Assembly: GCA_020205615.1 (NCBI GenBank)
Contig: CM035165.1
Span: 87,296,005-87,360,004 of the forward strand
Length of the DNA stretch: 64,000 nt
DNA from: Panax quinquefolius
Taxonomy: Eukaryota; Streptophyta; Magnoliopsida; Apiales; Araliaceae
Direction of reading: 5' to 3'
Part shown: positions 1-11,192 of the stretch, in pieces
Position numbering within the stretch: position 1 is the stretch's first letter
Layout: the number at the start of each line of letters is the position of its first letter
Translations under genes and position numbers: made by a program
The notes under the pieces: generated by a model
What the model saw: the letters and a program-made list of their open reading frames with translations, nothing else
What the model was told of the DNA's origin: nothing
Database searches by the model: none

Positions 1-300
1 AACGAGTCTATAGGCCACAGTTCCTATTCGATCGAGAATTTCAAATGGATTAATAAATCGAAGGTTTGAGCTTTCCTCACCTCACCGATTCTCGCTTTTG
101 AAATAACAACTTCTTGCATCTTCTTCTTCATATTCATCAGCTCCAGGTCTGTAGCTTGATAAGCTTTAACTTTATTGATTAAAGTCGATTATACTCGTAT
201 ATCATCACGTGGGTACCTAGAGTTTTCATCTCCATCTCTATTATTTGTAAATTATACGAAATTAGTCTTTGACAATATCGCATACTTTCATGCTTGTATC
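1..300 (-). pseudogene. Gypsy RNase H-integrase linker joined to integrase C-terminus (internal deletion)
   Basis: On the minus strand, bases 300 to about 100 match the stretch after RNase H in the full-length element (about 46672-46810), including a run of Glu/Ala codons. They are then joined directly to sequence matching about 47800-47890, the GPY/F end of integrase, which continues off the window. About 1 kb that should hold the HHCC finger and DDE core is missing. This is seen by comparison of the two copies in the window; no reading frame survives across the join. Confidence 0.7.
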
Positions 301-318
301 GATCTTCTACTCAACACG

Positions 319-501
319 TCACCGCCACGTTCGCTTTTCCAGGATGGCATGGTCGAACATGTGTTGAAATGAGTCTCCTCTTGAGTTCTTGAAGCTCTTC
401 CCATATTCCTTGCTCCATTCGAATTTTGTATCTCTACGAGTCGATTCGTTAATGGAATAGCGATTGAGAATATCCTTCAACGAATCTCCGATAATAACCA
501 A
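319..501 (-). pseudogene. Gypsy RNase H N-terminal fragment
   Basis: A 60-residue minus-strand frame contains the segment TRRDTKFEWSKEYGKSF. This is the conserved connection between RT and RNase H of Ty3/gypsy polyproteins, where intact copies read T-x-K-F-x-W-S-x-E-C/Y-x-x-S-F. The same stretch occurs at about 46140-46200 in the plus-strand element. It is a remnant only: the catalytic RNase H residues that should follow are lost in the deletion described at 1-300. Confidence 0.75.
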
Positions 502-544
502 CTAAGCCTGAAAGCTACGTATTTCGATTATCGACTTAGGTTGT

Positions 545-712
545 TCTCAATCGTGACTCATATCCCAACCTTGGATAAAGCGTTACAATGACACCTATCG
601 CCATTACTATCGCACGAATATGGTGTCCCCACGGACGAGTCCGGCTTGGTGCATTCCACAAAAGGAAGTCACCAGATAAAGGCTCAGTACCAAATTCTAT
701 AGTTGAATTTTT
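545..712 (-). repeat. Module X: gypsy leader-like segment inserted in RT remnant
   Basis: This stretch interrupts the RT start. Read on the plus strand it resembles 5188-5348, which lies between two PBS-like sites next to an LTR. Both carry ACGAGTCCGGCT or a close variant, then a GAAGTCACCA box and a GGCTC tail. A part of the same segment is also recognisable near 16260-16310 in the solo LTR. It is therefore LTR or leader material transferred into the RT by recombination or template switching. Confidence 0.55.
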
Positions 713-815
713 AACTCCACGAAGTTCAATAGGAGCCATTCGATATGAGATTTTAGAAATGAGTTTTTGTCTTAGGGTTCAAAGTCGATACAAAATTTAA
801 TATCGATCTTTGGGA
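690..815 (-). pseudogene. Gypsy reverse transcriptase N-terminal fragment
   Basis: Minus-strand codons include MAPIELR, the signature at the start of Ty3/gypsy RT (usually YRMAP-E-L-EL). They are preceded by codons matching IEFCID, the region just after the protease in the element at 45330-45400. The RT stops after about 15 residues, where module X begins. The palm motifs with the catalytic aspartates are absent. This is a deletion remnant. Confidence 0.75.
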
Positions 816-999
816 GTAAACCAAGAAATTCTTGAGAAATACGTTAGGAAAATCAATAACAACAGAATATTATTCAAATCTAACGTGTCTTTATTCAAAT
901 CCATAACATGGACTAAGAAAACTTGACATCCGTAATAAGCGAATGACTTCATGGCTTGATATGAAAATGTTTGACTACAATGGTTTGATTGCTTGAATT

Positions 1000-1325
1000 C
1001 GAATAACGAGGTTGCTTAGGAATATGAAAACTAACAACCTTACGAAAAGTAATCAATTTCGGCATGATGAATAGTTAACCTTAAAATCACATCAAAAGCA
1101 AATATCTCTATAGAAATAAGGTTAACAGGTAATGTGATAGTGCCAACCTGAATCAAGCAAGATTTTTAAACAACGGATGTAATGAAAGTTTCTCCTAATG
1201 GAGTCTCCACAGATAGGTCAAAGTTTAATTTCTCCGTAGTCAAGTTCAAACGTTGAGCGCAAAGCAAGAGAGATAAAAGAATGGGTAGAACCCAGATTCT
1301 AGTAAGGTATAAACTTCGCAAGAAT
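1000..1325 (-). pseudogene. Gypsy aspartic protease remnant
   Basis: On the minus strand the sequence from 1325 down matches the protease of the plus-strand element (44815-45110). It includes the VETPLGETFITS segment and a degraded form of the VILGIDWL flap-side motif, where the expected glycine-isoleucine-aspartate is damaged. An in-frame stop lies after FITS. The first active-site motif (DTG) is not readable in frame. It would have cut the Gag-Pol polyprotein; this copy cannot. Confidence 0.7.
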
Positions 1326-1471
1326 TTATAATTAACTAACCCGTGCTAACCGTTCGGGTTCCTCGCATTTTGACCGGTCACGACAAACGCTCTTCCGAGA
1401 ATCGTTGACTTTGACTTTTACATGTCCCGCCTCTGGTGCCAATGTCCCAACCGGACTTGATTTATTTATAG

Positions 1472-1515
1472 GACAAAATTGAGCTATGTGACCATCTTTT
1501 CCACAACTAAAACAT
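1472..1515 (-). other. Gag CCHC zinc knuckle (nucleocapsid)
   Basis: Minus-strand codons read C-F-S-C-G-K-D-G-H-I-A-Q-F-C, a perfect C-x2-C-x4-H-x4-C retroviral zinc knuckle that binds RNA in the nucleocapsid part of Gag. It is the best-preserved coding motif in this element. Confidence 0.85.
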
Positions 1516-1528
1516 ACCTTGGAAGGCT

Positions 1529-2070
1529 TTGAACAAGTTTGACCTTATATGTTCCTCCTCTCACATCTCAGTAGCAACTAACTGGCGATCGTTCTCTTCC
1601 CCTAGAATTTGTTCTTTGGTGTTGATCTTTGCTGTAGAGCGTCTTCCGTCATCGTTAAATCTTCTCTTTTTAGATTGGACATCTCTTTCCATAATATCAA
1701 CGCGTCGTGCGGCTTTTACCCATGCATCACTCATTCTCACTCGTTCGGTTATTTCTTCTTTCATTTCGATTCGACTTTATCATCTTATACTACGCCAAAG
1801 AGTGCTTACATTCAAGCATCACATATCGGGTAACACAAGCTTGAATCGTTGCATCGTTTTGCTCCACGACTGCCTGCAATTCTTCAGCCTGCTCTTCTAA
1901 CTCATGAATACGATTTTTCAATTCTATATTTTGATCATAAAATACCTCTAAGAAACTCTCTTCAGGTACCTCTTCTTCCTCTTCTTCCTCACTCTCAGCT
2001 GTTACCTCTGCGATTATCTCGGGTGCAACTATCAATTCTTCACTCACCACATGGATATCTCTAATTCCTT
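1529..2070 (-). pseudogene. Gypsy Gag N-terminal and capsid remnant with coiled coil
   Basis: Two minus-strand frames (1790-2050 and 1561-1764) encode an acidic stretch with seven consecutive glutamates. After it comes a segment rich in Glu, Leu and Gln with heptad spacing (about residues 40-70) that looks like a coiled coil, then a basic, charged segment ahead of the zinc knuckle. The acidic head plus coiled coil resembles the Gag head at 18866-19405. The two halves are in different frames, so at least one indel separates them. Most of the usual capsid domain seems deleted. Confidence 0.6.
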
Positions 2071-2331
2071 CTTCACCGACATCACATTATCACGGTTGGC
2101 GATTAGAGGTGTCTCCACGATCTCATTTAATCCATCATATTAATATTCTCGATCGACATTCTCAAATCTTGTCATAAAACAAGGGTTAATTAAGGAAATC
2201 AATATATCACATAATATCCTATATATTGACCAACTAACAAATAAGCTTAGGAAGGACACACTAGCGAAGGATTTACTCGTATCTCCCTCCTAGTTCTATT
2301 CCCCGATCTCCGCCTTGGAGATCATATCCCT

Positions 2332-2346
2332 AAGCTCGATACCAAC
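2332..2346 (-). other. Primer binding site next to LTR 2347-4857
   Basis: The minus strand reads GTTGGTATCGAGCTT directly after the LTR end. It is the usual plant initiator tRNA-Met PBS (TGGTATCAGAGC) with changes after TGGTATC. It shows that the LTR at 2347-4857 acts as the 5' LTR of the internal region 1-2346. Confidence 0.75.
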
Positions 2347-4857
2347 CGTGGCGCCCCCAAAATAGGTCCATTCCATCCAACCCATTCTCGAGTCGCCAAA
2401 TATATGGTACGAAAATAACTACAACTTTATTATTACAACATATAAATCATGAGTTTAAATACGAGATATTGCCATCTAGACAATATCCACACGCAAATAA
2501 ATCTCCATCATAATTATTGATACATTATTTTACAAAATGGTGAGGACTACTAAACAACTCTCTCTAGAACCTTCATTCCATACCCCAGACTAGTACTCGC
2601 TACATTCTCGCCTCCCGAGAAGAAAAATGGAACAACAAGGAAAAGGTGAGCTCAACTAGCCCGAAGAAAGAACATTATGACTAAGATAATATACAACAAA
2701 TTATCGCTAGTCTTCAACAGGAAAAATCTAATAGAATACAATAGACAACAAATTTTAAATCAATATTCGCAATGAAATAATAATTCATTAGAAGAGTTAA
2801 GTAGAGAATGCAAACTACTATCTTCTATATATGAATTTAAAAGTTCATCGTCGATATTTTATCCTGTAACATCAATCAATATACATCTGGAATCAAATAT
2901 TCATCTTTGCACTACAGCCAAAGATATTCATCGATTAATCATGTTCATCTAAACACTATTCATCTTTTGCACTACTACCAAAGATATTCTTGAAATCATT
3001 CATCTTTGCACTACTGAGGCCAAAGATATTCAATAATATCATCATTTAAGATTGAAGATGATGAAAATATTTTTAAAGAAACGAATCCGATGAAACAAAA
3101 TGACAAGGATTAAGGATTAAGGATTAGTACTTTGTTTTATCCACGTCCAAAAATACCTCAAAAAATAATCATAGGGTGTAAAATTCAAGAATGATCAAAA
3201 CATGGATACAATCAAAGCTAGTATCCGAATAGATATTTTAGATTTAAAAGAAAAATTTTCATTTTCTAATGAATAGTGTCGTGATTCGTGAATAGTCTCA
3301 GATATCGTGAATAGTCTTGTATATCGTGAATAGTAACTCAGACACCAAAAGATAGAAATTCCACAAAAAAAACATCTTCACGCTTCATGAATAGTACTGG
3401 TGAATAGTAACTCGTGAATAGTAACTCAGCTCATGAATAGTAACTCGTGAATAGTAACTCATGAATAAAGTAACCCAAGCATGAAAAAGTTCCAAATTTG
3501 ATAAAAAGTTCCAACCAATATTTCAACATAATGATATTGAAGAAATAATATCATTTGAGAAGAAAATAACATCCTTATCTCGAAAGACAAGACTTCTTAG
3601 TTGAAACACTTGGGATATAGACTATGACTTGAACTTGCAAGTATATCAACACTCAAAGTATACTCACAAGAATACGCTCAAAATATCGAGAGAAAATAGA
3701 GAAAACTTGAGTTTACGGTATGATTTTCAATTCTAACCTAAGCTCCTATTTATAGGAAAATGCTTAGAACACTAAAGTAGAAAATTGAATATAATAATAT
3801 TATTTATAAACAAAATTCCTTAGCCCACCTTTGAAATCTGATTTCAGCCATAGCACATGTTAAATGAGGTTCACAAACTCACCAAAAACGTTTTTCTCAA
3901 AATAATTAATTAAAACTCCCAAAAATCAATTATTTGAACTCAAAACTTCAATAATTCATAATAAATAGCCCTTTTATCGAAAAATTCGAATCTAAGCTAC
4001 TTTTTATAGGAAATTCAATTCTCTACAACTTTGCGAAAGAAAGTTTTCCAAATTCCAAACGAGAAATTAACCAAATCCACAAACAGACGATTTTACAAAA
4101 GTATAATCAAATTTCTATTCGATAATTGTGTCCACCAACACACAAAACATGTGTTAAACATTTAATGCCACAAAAATACTCTTCCTCCTCATATACTCAT
4201 ATATTCCACATTCATTGTAAAAATATCACCAATTAATATATTATTAAAATAATATATTTAAATGAATTATTTTATCGAAAAAATATAAAATATTAATTTT
4301 CAACAATTGTCACTTTAAAAATTTTCTCCATCTATATCAACATAAAATAAATATTTTTCTCATCATAAAAATCAATAATTAATTATTCACAAATAATATT
4401 ACATAATCACAATATTAACAACTGCATACGGTTCGAGGAAGAGGGCTTTCAATAAAGATTTCTCCTCTTCTTGGCCAATTAGGTGACCAAACCTCTCCTT
4501 AGAAGTAACTTTCTAGACATTGCCAATAATGTTTTCTAATAATATTATTCAGATAATATGAATTATTGCTTCGATAATGGAAAATACTGTGTAATGACAA
4601 TTTATTGAAACAACAGTAATATAAAATATCAATGCAACAATTATTGAATCAATAAAATAAAATATTGAACAGTAATTACTGTAACAATTATTGAGTAATG
4701 CCATCTTACGAAAAAAAATTATCATGCTTCATGAATAGTACTCGTGAATAGTAACTCGTGAATAGTAACTCATGAATAGTAACTCGTGAATAGTAACTCA
4801 TGAATAGTAATTAAAAAAAATTGAATACTTTTATTTCATAAAATTCGGGGTCTTACA
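2347..4857 (-). mobile_element. Tekay-like LTR, 2.5 kb (middle LTR of the minus-strand complex)
   Basis: On the minus strand it begins TGTAAGACCCCGAATT at 4857 and ends GGGGGCGCCACG at 2347, a decayed CA end. It contains a TATA box (CCTATAAATAGGA, 3744-3757), two arrays of the GTTACTATTCACG repeat (4727-4812 and 3382-3475) and the CTTTG...CAAAG hairpin repeats (about 2890-3030). A polypurine tract lies immediately upstream (4858-4872) and a PBS immediately downstream, so this one LTR is both the 3' LTR of one unit and the 5' LTR of the next. Confidence 0.85.
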
Positions 4858-4873
4858 ATCTCCCCTCCTTATG
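4858..4873 (-). other. Polypurine tract
   Basis: The minus strand reads ATAAGGAGGGGAGAT and then TGTAAGACC. The purine-rich block adjoining the TG of the LTR is the expected plus-strand primer site. Confidence 0.75.
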
Positions 4874-5187
4874 AAATTTCGTCCCCGAAATTTACGTACC
4901 TGGTATTTCAAAGAGTTGAGAATACCTTGTTTTCATTTCAGATTCTATCTCCCCTGTCATCATGATTTCTCCATTGCTTTCATCTCTTGTATTTGAGATA
5001 TCATTCTAGAATACGACTTCAAAACAAGGGTTAATTTAACAAATTAACATATCACATAATATCCGATATTATGACCGACCAATAAATAAGCTTAGGTAGG
5101 ACACACTAGCGAAGGATTTACTCGTCTCTCCTCCTAGTTCTATTCCCGATCTCCACCGGAGATCATATCCCTAAGCTCGATACCAAC

Positions 5188-5348
5188 TGTAACTCGGACA
5201 CCAACTTGTGTCAAGACCTCACATTGATACTATCGGTTTGCCACCATGAATCAGGCGTCCCTACGGAGAGTCCGGCTTTTGCATCCCCCATCAACAGAAG
5301 TCACCAACGAGAGGCTCGGGGCTCTTTACTTATAGCTCTGATACCAAC
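5188..5348 (-). repeat. Module X beside a duplicated PBS
   Basis: In the other leader (2176-2346) the PBS-like box AAGCTCGATACCAAC touches the LTR. Here the same box lies at about 5173-5187, and 160 bp of extra sequence ending in a second, better PBS (GCTCTGATACCAAC, 5335-5348) separates it from the LTR. The extra piece is related to 545-712. Confidence 0.6.
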
Positions 5349-8050
5349 TGTGACGCCCCCAAAATAGGTCCATTCCATCCAACCCATTCGAGTCGCCAAA
5401 TATATGGTACGGAAAACAACTACAACTTTATTACAACAATTTTAGTGCAAAATACAACAACACATATCTTTGTGAGTTTGGATACAAATATATACCAAGC
5501 GTAAATCGTCACAATGACACCTTACATAAAGGTATAGTCAAAAAGCTGCTTTAGAAATTAGAATCTTTGGGAAGTGCTCAAGGAAACCTTCATACATGGG
5601 AGGCCATGCTTTTAGGTTATGGTAGATATCATATGGCCACGAATTATCCTTGGTTGACCCAATAGACCCCAAAGAAAAATGAGAAGATTACTATCATATT
5701 CTTCCCAATGGTGAGTCTTCTCTTGACATATCATTATCTCCACTTTGCCTCTAATTGGGTATTATACTCCAAACAAACACCAAGATTATATAGGTAGTGC
5801 TTGTAAATATACTTTCAACAAGTGGATGAGCACAACCATGTCTTATGATAACACGAGTTTGTATGTCATTAGACATCTTGTATGATAGTGACAAAACACC
5901 CTTCCAAAGTTGGGTTAGCCTCACCCTATTTAATTCACCAAAATAACTATTAAATGATGTATAAAATACTGACACACTAAAGTCCTCAATAAAATTATTT
6001 CCATACTCTTTAGGGAGAACCTCAACAACTATAGACCACCGCTCTATTCCTTGTTATCCCCTTCAACCCACTACACTTTTATTACCTGAAAGGAATTGTG
6101 AAACAAAAGGGTGAGCTCAACTAGCCCAGTAAAGAATATTATGACTAAAGATAAATAAATTATCAATAGTCTTCATCAGTAATAAATCAGAGATTTAGAA
6201 CATATGGTAGATGATAAAACTTTTCAACCATAGTTGCAGCGGAACGAGCAATCCATTAAAAGAGTCAAATAGACTATAAAGTCTATTGTCTTCTCCACGT
6301 TAAAAGTCCACCAACAATATTTTATCCCTATAACATCAATCAACAGTTCCTTTCCACAATCATATGAATAACTCATAATCATAATTGTGATTCTAAATTC
6401 ATCTTCTCATCCAGGACGAAGATAATTTTCATCACCATCTTTACCTCAACATCAAATATCATGGTTATACCAAATCACAGTTCTGCTCATAATCATACTA
6501 ATAAATTCATCTTTGCACCACGGCCGAAGATATTCATCAATAGTTCATCTTTACACTACAGGCTAAAGATATTCAACAACAAGTCATCTTTGCATTACGA
6601 GCCAAAGATATTCATCAATAATTCATCTTTGCACTACAGGCTAAGATATTCATCAACAAGTCATCTTTGCACAACGAGCCAAAGATATTCATATATCAAA
6701 GAAATACGTAATCATTTTAGAAGTTATATAACAATAATTATAACCATGTTGATCAATTCACCTTTGCACTTAAGCTAAAAATATTCAATTGTAAATTCAA
6801 TGGTCATGATCATACCAGTCAACAATTCAACTTTTGCACTACTGGCCAAAGAGAACTTATGGTCACGATCATACCAATAATCTACCCATCTTTACACTCA
6901 AGTCAAAGAGAAATATCATCATTAGGGTTATAAGAATGTTATATAAAAACAATATAATCAAAACATGGTTTTAATTTCAAGAGTAAGATTCATAAATCAA
7001 CGATAATTTGGTCAAAGAAGAAACCAATTTGTCATGAATAGTACCCGTATTCATACATAAGTAAATGAAGTATCGTCGTAAAAACCTCGACACGAAAAGA
7101 TAAAGTTTCATAATAAAATTCATATCCATATTTATAACACCTTAATCCAAATGTTATAAATCGCTTAGAAATCTCATAATCTAATATTATTAATATTACA
7201 ATAATATTTTAATCATTTCTAAAATTTATAAATAATTTAATTAAATTGTTTACACTTTACTAATTAATGCATTTAATCATCATAAAATGCCTAACTCATA
7301 AGATTTCATCACCAATAACCAAAACCCTCATCAAAATCAGATATATACCTCATATATGATTCTCAAGCCATAAAATCATATTTTCCAATTTTCTTACTTC
7401 ACATAACATATTTAATTCATTTACTCATAACTAGAATATTTTCATGAAAAATACCAAATCAGTTCCAAAAATATTTCTTTTCTGGGATTTAGCATAACAT
7501 AGTCCCATATTGAACATATATTTTTCTCAAAATTTTAAAAATTCATTTACTATTTTTCATATGGCCAAAACCACCGAATATTTAAACATTTATCATAAAT
7601 TATACTTTTATCCAACAATTCTGAAATTTACACGGTATACTGATATTATATAGATGTACTCCCAATAAAATTTTCATCAATTTTGGAGTTAATCACAAGG
7701 AGTTATAAGCGGTTACTTTTAAAATAGTATTTTCTCATAAAATTCATAACTCTCAATCTATACATCCAAAAATCGCCATTTTTGGACACAATCTAAAAAA
7801 CTCATCAAAATATCATTTAAAATTTTTCCAGAATTTTTGAAGGTTCAAAAAAATTTCGAAACTAAAAACATAATAACCCTTAAAATCCCTTACTATCCCT
7901 TACCTCAAAAGAGCAGTACTTCTGACTAGAATAATGCTGAACGAACTTGCACCGTATAGCAACACTCAAAGTATACTCACAAGAATACGCTCAAAATATA
8001 GAGAGAGAAAACTTCAGTTTCTGGTGTGATTTTCAATTCTAACCTAAGCA

Positions 8051-8063
8051 CCCTATTTATAGG
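8051..8063 (-). promoter_or_regulatory. LTR TATA box
   Basis: CCTATAAATAGGG on the minus strand. The same core (CTATAAATAG) recurs at the equivalent place in the LTRs at 2347, 11193, 12435, 37331, 40732 and 48216, which supports it as the retrotransposon core promoter. Confidence 0.65.
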
Positions 8064-9027
8064 AAAATGCTTAGAACACCAAAGTAGAAAATTTATTAAA
8101 TATTATTATTAATAACCAAAGTCATACGCCTCCTTTGAATTCAGATTCCAGCAATTCTCACATGCAAAAGTACACTTATGGGGCCAACTAACATGAGAAA
8201 CATGTTTTTAGCATTTTTTTGTAATAAAATTAATTCAGGCCCAATATTCTGGAACTTCAATAATTCATAATAAATAGCCCTTTTATCAGAAAATTCGAAA
8301 CTCGCGACTTTTTATAGGAAATTCAATTCTCTACAACTTTGCGAAGAAAGTTTTCCAAATTCCAAATGAAATTGGCCAAAAATCACAAACGGACGATTTT
8401 ACAGGTATAATCAAATTTCAATCCTAAAGAAATGGGGTCCACCGACATGTTTAACATGTTTTAAACATTTATTGTAACAAAAATATTCTTCCTCCTCATA
8501 TACTCATATATTCCACATTCACTGTAAAAATATCACCGTTAATATATTATTAAAATAATATATTTAAATGAATTATTTTATCGTAAAATATAAAATATTA
8601 ATTTTCAACAATTGTTACTTTAAAAATTTTCTCCATCTATATCCACATAAAATAAATATTTTCTCATCATAAAAATCAATAATTAATTATTCACAAATAA
8701 TATTACATAATCACAATATTAACAACCGAGCGGTTCGAGGAAAGAAGCGCTTTCCAATAAAGATTTCTCACTTCTTGGCAGCAATTAGGTGACCAAACCT
8801 CTCCTTAGCATGAACTTTCTAGACATTGCCAATAATGTTTTCTAATAATATTATTCAGATAATATGAATTATTGCTTCGATAATGGAAAATCTTGTGTAA
8901 TGACAATTTATTGAAACAACAAATATATAAAAATATCAATCAACAATTATTGAATCAATAAAATAAAATATTGAGCAGAATTACATAACAATTATTGAGT
9001 AATGCCATCTTACGAAAAAAATTATCA

Positions 9028-9145
9028 TGCTTCATGAATAGTACTCGTGAATAATAACTTTCGTGAATAGTAACTTCGTGAATAGTAACTCGTGAATAGT
9101 AACTCATGAATAGTAACTCGTGAATAGTAACTCATGAATAGTAAT
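9028..9145 (-). repeat. GAGTTACTATTCACG tandem repeats at the LTR start
   Basis: About eight units on the minus strand, 45-165 bp from the LTR start, where the other LTRs have unrelated sequence. Confidence 0.9.
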
Positions 9146-9191
9146 TAAAAAAAATTGAATACTTTTATTTCATAAAATTCGGGGTCTTACA

Positions 9192-9481
9192 GATATCCTA
9201 CTCGTTGAGTAGAAGAATGGACTAGGAGCTTTAAGTGCTCTGAACCACTTAAAAATGACTTTGTCATTTACATTCATATCAAAACTGCTATATCTGTTAT
9301 AACTGCCATAACTGCCTCACCCTCATTACTCCATTGCTTTGTAAAGAAGATTAAAACAAACATTTATTCCGCTAAGTTTTAATCATTATCAAAGAACAAG
9401 TTTATAACGAAAAGATTTTTAAATATCTATTCAACCCCCCCCCCCCTTCTAGATAACTATTATGCCAACTAGGAACTAACA
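9192..9481 (+). repeat. Sirevirus 5' LTR, 3' portion only
   Basis: It matches 31906-32191 of the 3' LTR almost base for base, starting GATATCCTACTCG and ending GGAACTAACA. A C-run at 9436-9446 is longer than in the 3' LTR. The rest of this LTR was displaced to the left, off the window, by the gypsy complex ending at 9191. Confidence 0.88.
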
Positions 9482-9482
9482 G

Positions 9483-9496
9483 TTGGTATCAAAGCG
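9483..9496 (+). other. Sirevirus primer binding site
   Basis: TTGGTATCAAAGCG begins one base after the LTR end. It is complementary to the 3' end of plant initiator tRNA-Met. Confidence 0.8.
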
Positions 9497-9533
9497 GGTT
9501 CTATTTTACAGCTTACAAGCTTTAGTAGATCGA

Positions 9534-11192
9534 ATGACACTCGTACCAAGCGAATCCAGGACCGGGGGAGGCAGCAAGCCACCAATGTGCAACAAGGATA
9601 AATTTGCTAACTGGAAAGTCAGGATGCAAGCGTACATGGACTCAATAAATGAAAATATATTTGAGACTATTCAAAATGGGCCCTATATACCAACAAAGCT
9701 TGCACCAACCAATGACGATCCAAACAGAGTCCAACTCAAAGTTTAAGAAGAATGGACAGACATAGAGAAGAAAGCTGTCCAACTTGATAAGAAGGCTAAG
9801 AACATCCTGTTCCAATCCTTAGAGGACGATCTATTTGAAAATGTTGTAAACAGCAAAACAACTAAGGAAGTTCGGGAAGCTCCGCTGATCATGCACGAAG
9901 GAACTGAAGAAGTTAGAGAGAACAAACAGTCTCTTCTAACACAAAGATGCGAAATGTTCGCTCATGTGCGAGGAGAAAATGTAATCGCCACCTATGAAAG
10001 ATTCAATGTTACGCTTTCAACTCTATACGAGCATATGGAAAGGTCTATCCTAACAAAGATCGACCATAAAAAATTCATGAGAGCCCTACCAAGCGGTGGG
10101 ATGCCAAGACCAACTCGCAATAAGAGAGTCAAAGAATCTCAACGAAATGACGATTCAACAACTATATGGAAATCTCCCGACATACTTAACCGGAGTGACC
10201 CAACGTCTTTGAAACCTTATCGGAAGGAAGAAGAAGAAAGACAAGGGTGTTGCTCTCAAGGCAATCAAGGTGCATCAAAGGTCAACACCGAGATTGACTC
10301 GATGATGATGAAGACGATGATGATGACTTTCTTATCTTTGGTAAAGAGACTAAGAAGGTTCAATGCGACAAGCGAGAATAAGCAAGCCCAAGAAGGTCGA
10401 GAATTCTGATGATCGAGAGCAAATGAATGACCTATGCTACAATCAGTAAAAAGCTCAGCCACTTCATCGCCAATCGCAACAAACCTATCAAAGAAGAACT
10501 AAAGAAGAAAACACATGCAAAGAACGAATACAAAGGAAACAAGAGGCCTCGGAAAAAGAGACAAAGGCACAGTAGTTGGAGGATCATGGGTGACTTCGAT
10601 ATAATGACTCAAATCTTGACTTTGGAGATGAAGAAGAACCACATATAGCCAATCATGCTTAATGGCCAACATCATGAAAGGACAAACAAAGCCTAAACAT
10701 ACATGATGTAAGTCTCGACGAGGTATTTGATTTCAACTCACCGATGTAGACATGAATGACTTAAGAACGCATGCATGGGCATAACCAATCGATCTACATC
10801 AATACATGAAGTGGTTCGAGTCTTGTCTAAAGATCATTCACTTCTTCAAGAGGAAAGAAGAAAGTTCAAGAAGAGCTTGAAACGACCCTTCAAGTACTAA
10901 TCTTCTTTCCAAGCTTGAGAAATTGAGAATGAGACCTTAAAACCGACAAACACAATCAATGCACAAAGAGAGTCTATTCTAACCTCTAAAGTTGAGGATC
11001 TAGAGAAGACTATCTCTGCATGGAACAAATCCTCATCGTCCATGGACTGCCTGCTCTCTAGTCAGAGAAGCACATTCGACAGAACAGGTCTAGGCTTTGG
11101 GGAATTCATCTCAGAGCCTTGTGTGGAAAAGACAAAGGAAACTAGCACTAGTAATGCCTCAACTTTTAGTAGAGGCATTGCCTTTGTGAAAT
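9534..11192 (+). pseudogene. Sirevirus Gag, N-terminal and central part
   Basis: Likely start ATG at 9534 (MTLVPSESRTGGG). The first frame to 9746 carries the conserved copia Gag opening with W-K-V-R-M-Q-A-Y. It continues in another frame (about 9750-10410) with a segment reading MHEGTEEVRENKQSLLTQRC, the UBN2-type capsid signature of copia elements, then acidic and Met-rich low-complexity sequence. A third frame (10427-10648) is Lys-rich. At least two frameshifts separate these parts. The protein is cut at 11192 by the gypsy insertion, and its zinc knuckle is found 13 kb away at 24446. Gag would form the virus-like particle; this copy is not translatable as one protein. Confidence 0.75.

Larger units (their letters stand above)
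1..2346 (-). mobile_element. Internal region of a Tekay-like Ty3/gypsy element, 5' part, truncated at window edge
   Basis: Read on the minus strand from 2346 downwards, this is the internal part of a chromovirus. It has a PBS next to the LTR at 2347-4857, then a gag with coiled coil and zinc knuckle, an aspartic protease, the start of RT, part of RNase H, and the linker to integrase. The order and wording match the better-preserved element at 40732-50874, so they are close relatives. Large deletions remove most of RT and nearly all of integrase, and single-base indels break every frame. The element runs off the left edge, so its far LTR and target duplication are not visible. It is certainly non-autonomous. 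Confidence 0.85.
4858..5348 (-). mobile_element. Deleted gypsy internal region (491 bp) between two LTRs
   Basis: Read on the minus strand, the right part (5348 to about 5022) is leader next to the PBS. The left part (about 5020 to 4858) is the end of pol: codons read IESEMKTRYSQLFEIPG, the tail of the chromodomain, followed by a polypurine tract (CATAAGGAGGGGAGA) touching the next LTR. Everything between leader and chromodomain tail (about 5 kb) is missing, so this is a non-coding deletion derivative. The 3' half of the leader matches 2176-2346. Confidence 0.8.
5349..9191 (-). mobile_element. Tekay-like LTR, 3.8 kb (first LTR of the minus-strand complex)
   Basis: It begins TGTAAGACCCCGAATT at 9191 on the minus strand and ends GGGGGCGTCACA at 5349, followed directly by a tRNA-Met PBS. 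A TATA box lies at 8051-8063 (CCTATAAATAGGG). The first 160 bp hold an array of GTTACTATTCAYG repeats (9028-9145), and 6490-6710 holds the 50-bp hairpin repeats. Open frames within it (for example 6461-6778) are by-products of those repeats and not genes. It inserted into the Sirevirus 5' LTR. The flanking GATAT at 9192-9196 should be one copy of the 5-bp target duplication, with the other copy off-window. Confidence 0.88.

Noticed and set aside
588..720. Possible hammerhead ribozyme in module X (GGACGAGTCC)
   Set aside because: The GGACGA string resembles part of a hammerhead, but the CTGATGA core and matching stems are not present in either copy.
6461..6778. 105-codon open frame rich in FINNSSLHYRL repeats (also on the minus strand at 14920-15255)
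   Set aside because: It is the translation of the tandem hairpin units of the LTR. The periodic protein sequence comes from the DNA repeat, and the frame exists on opposite strands in sister LTRs.
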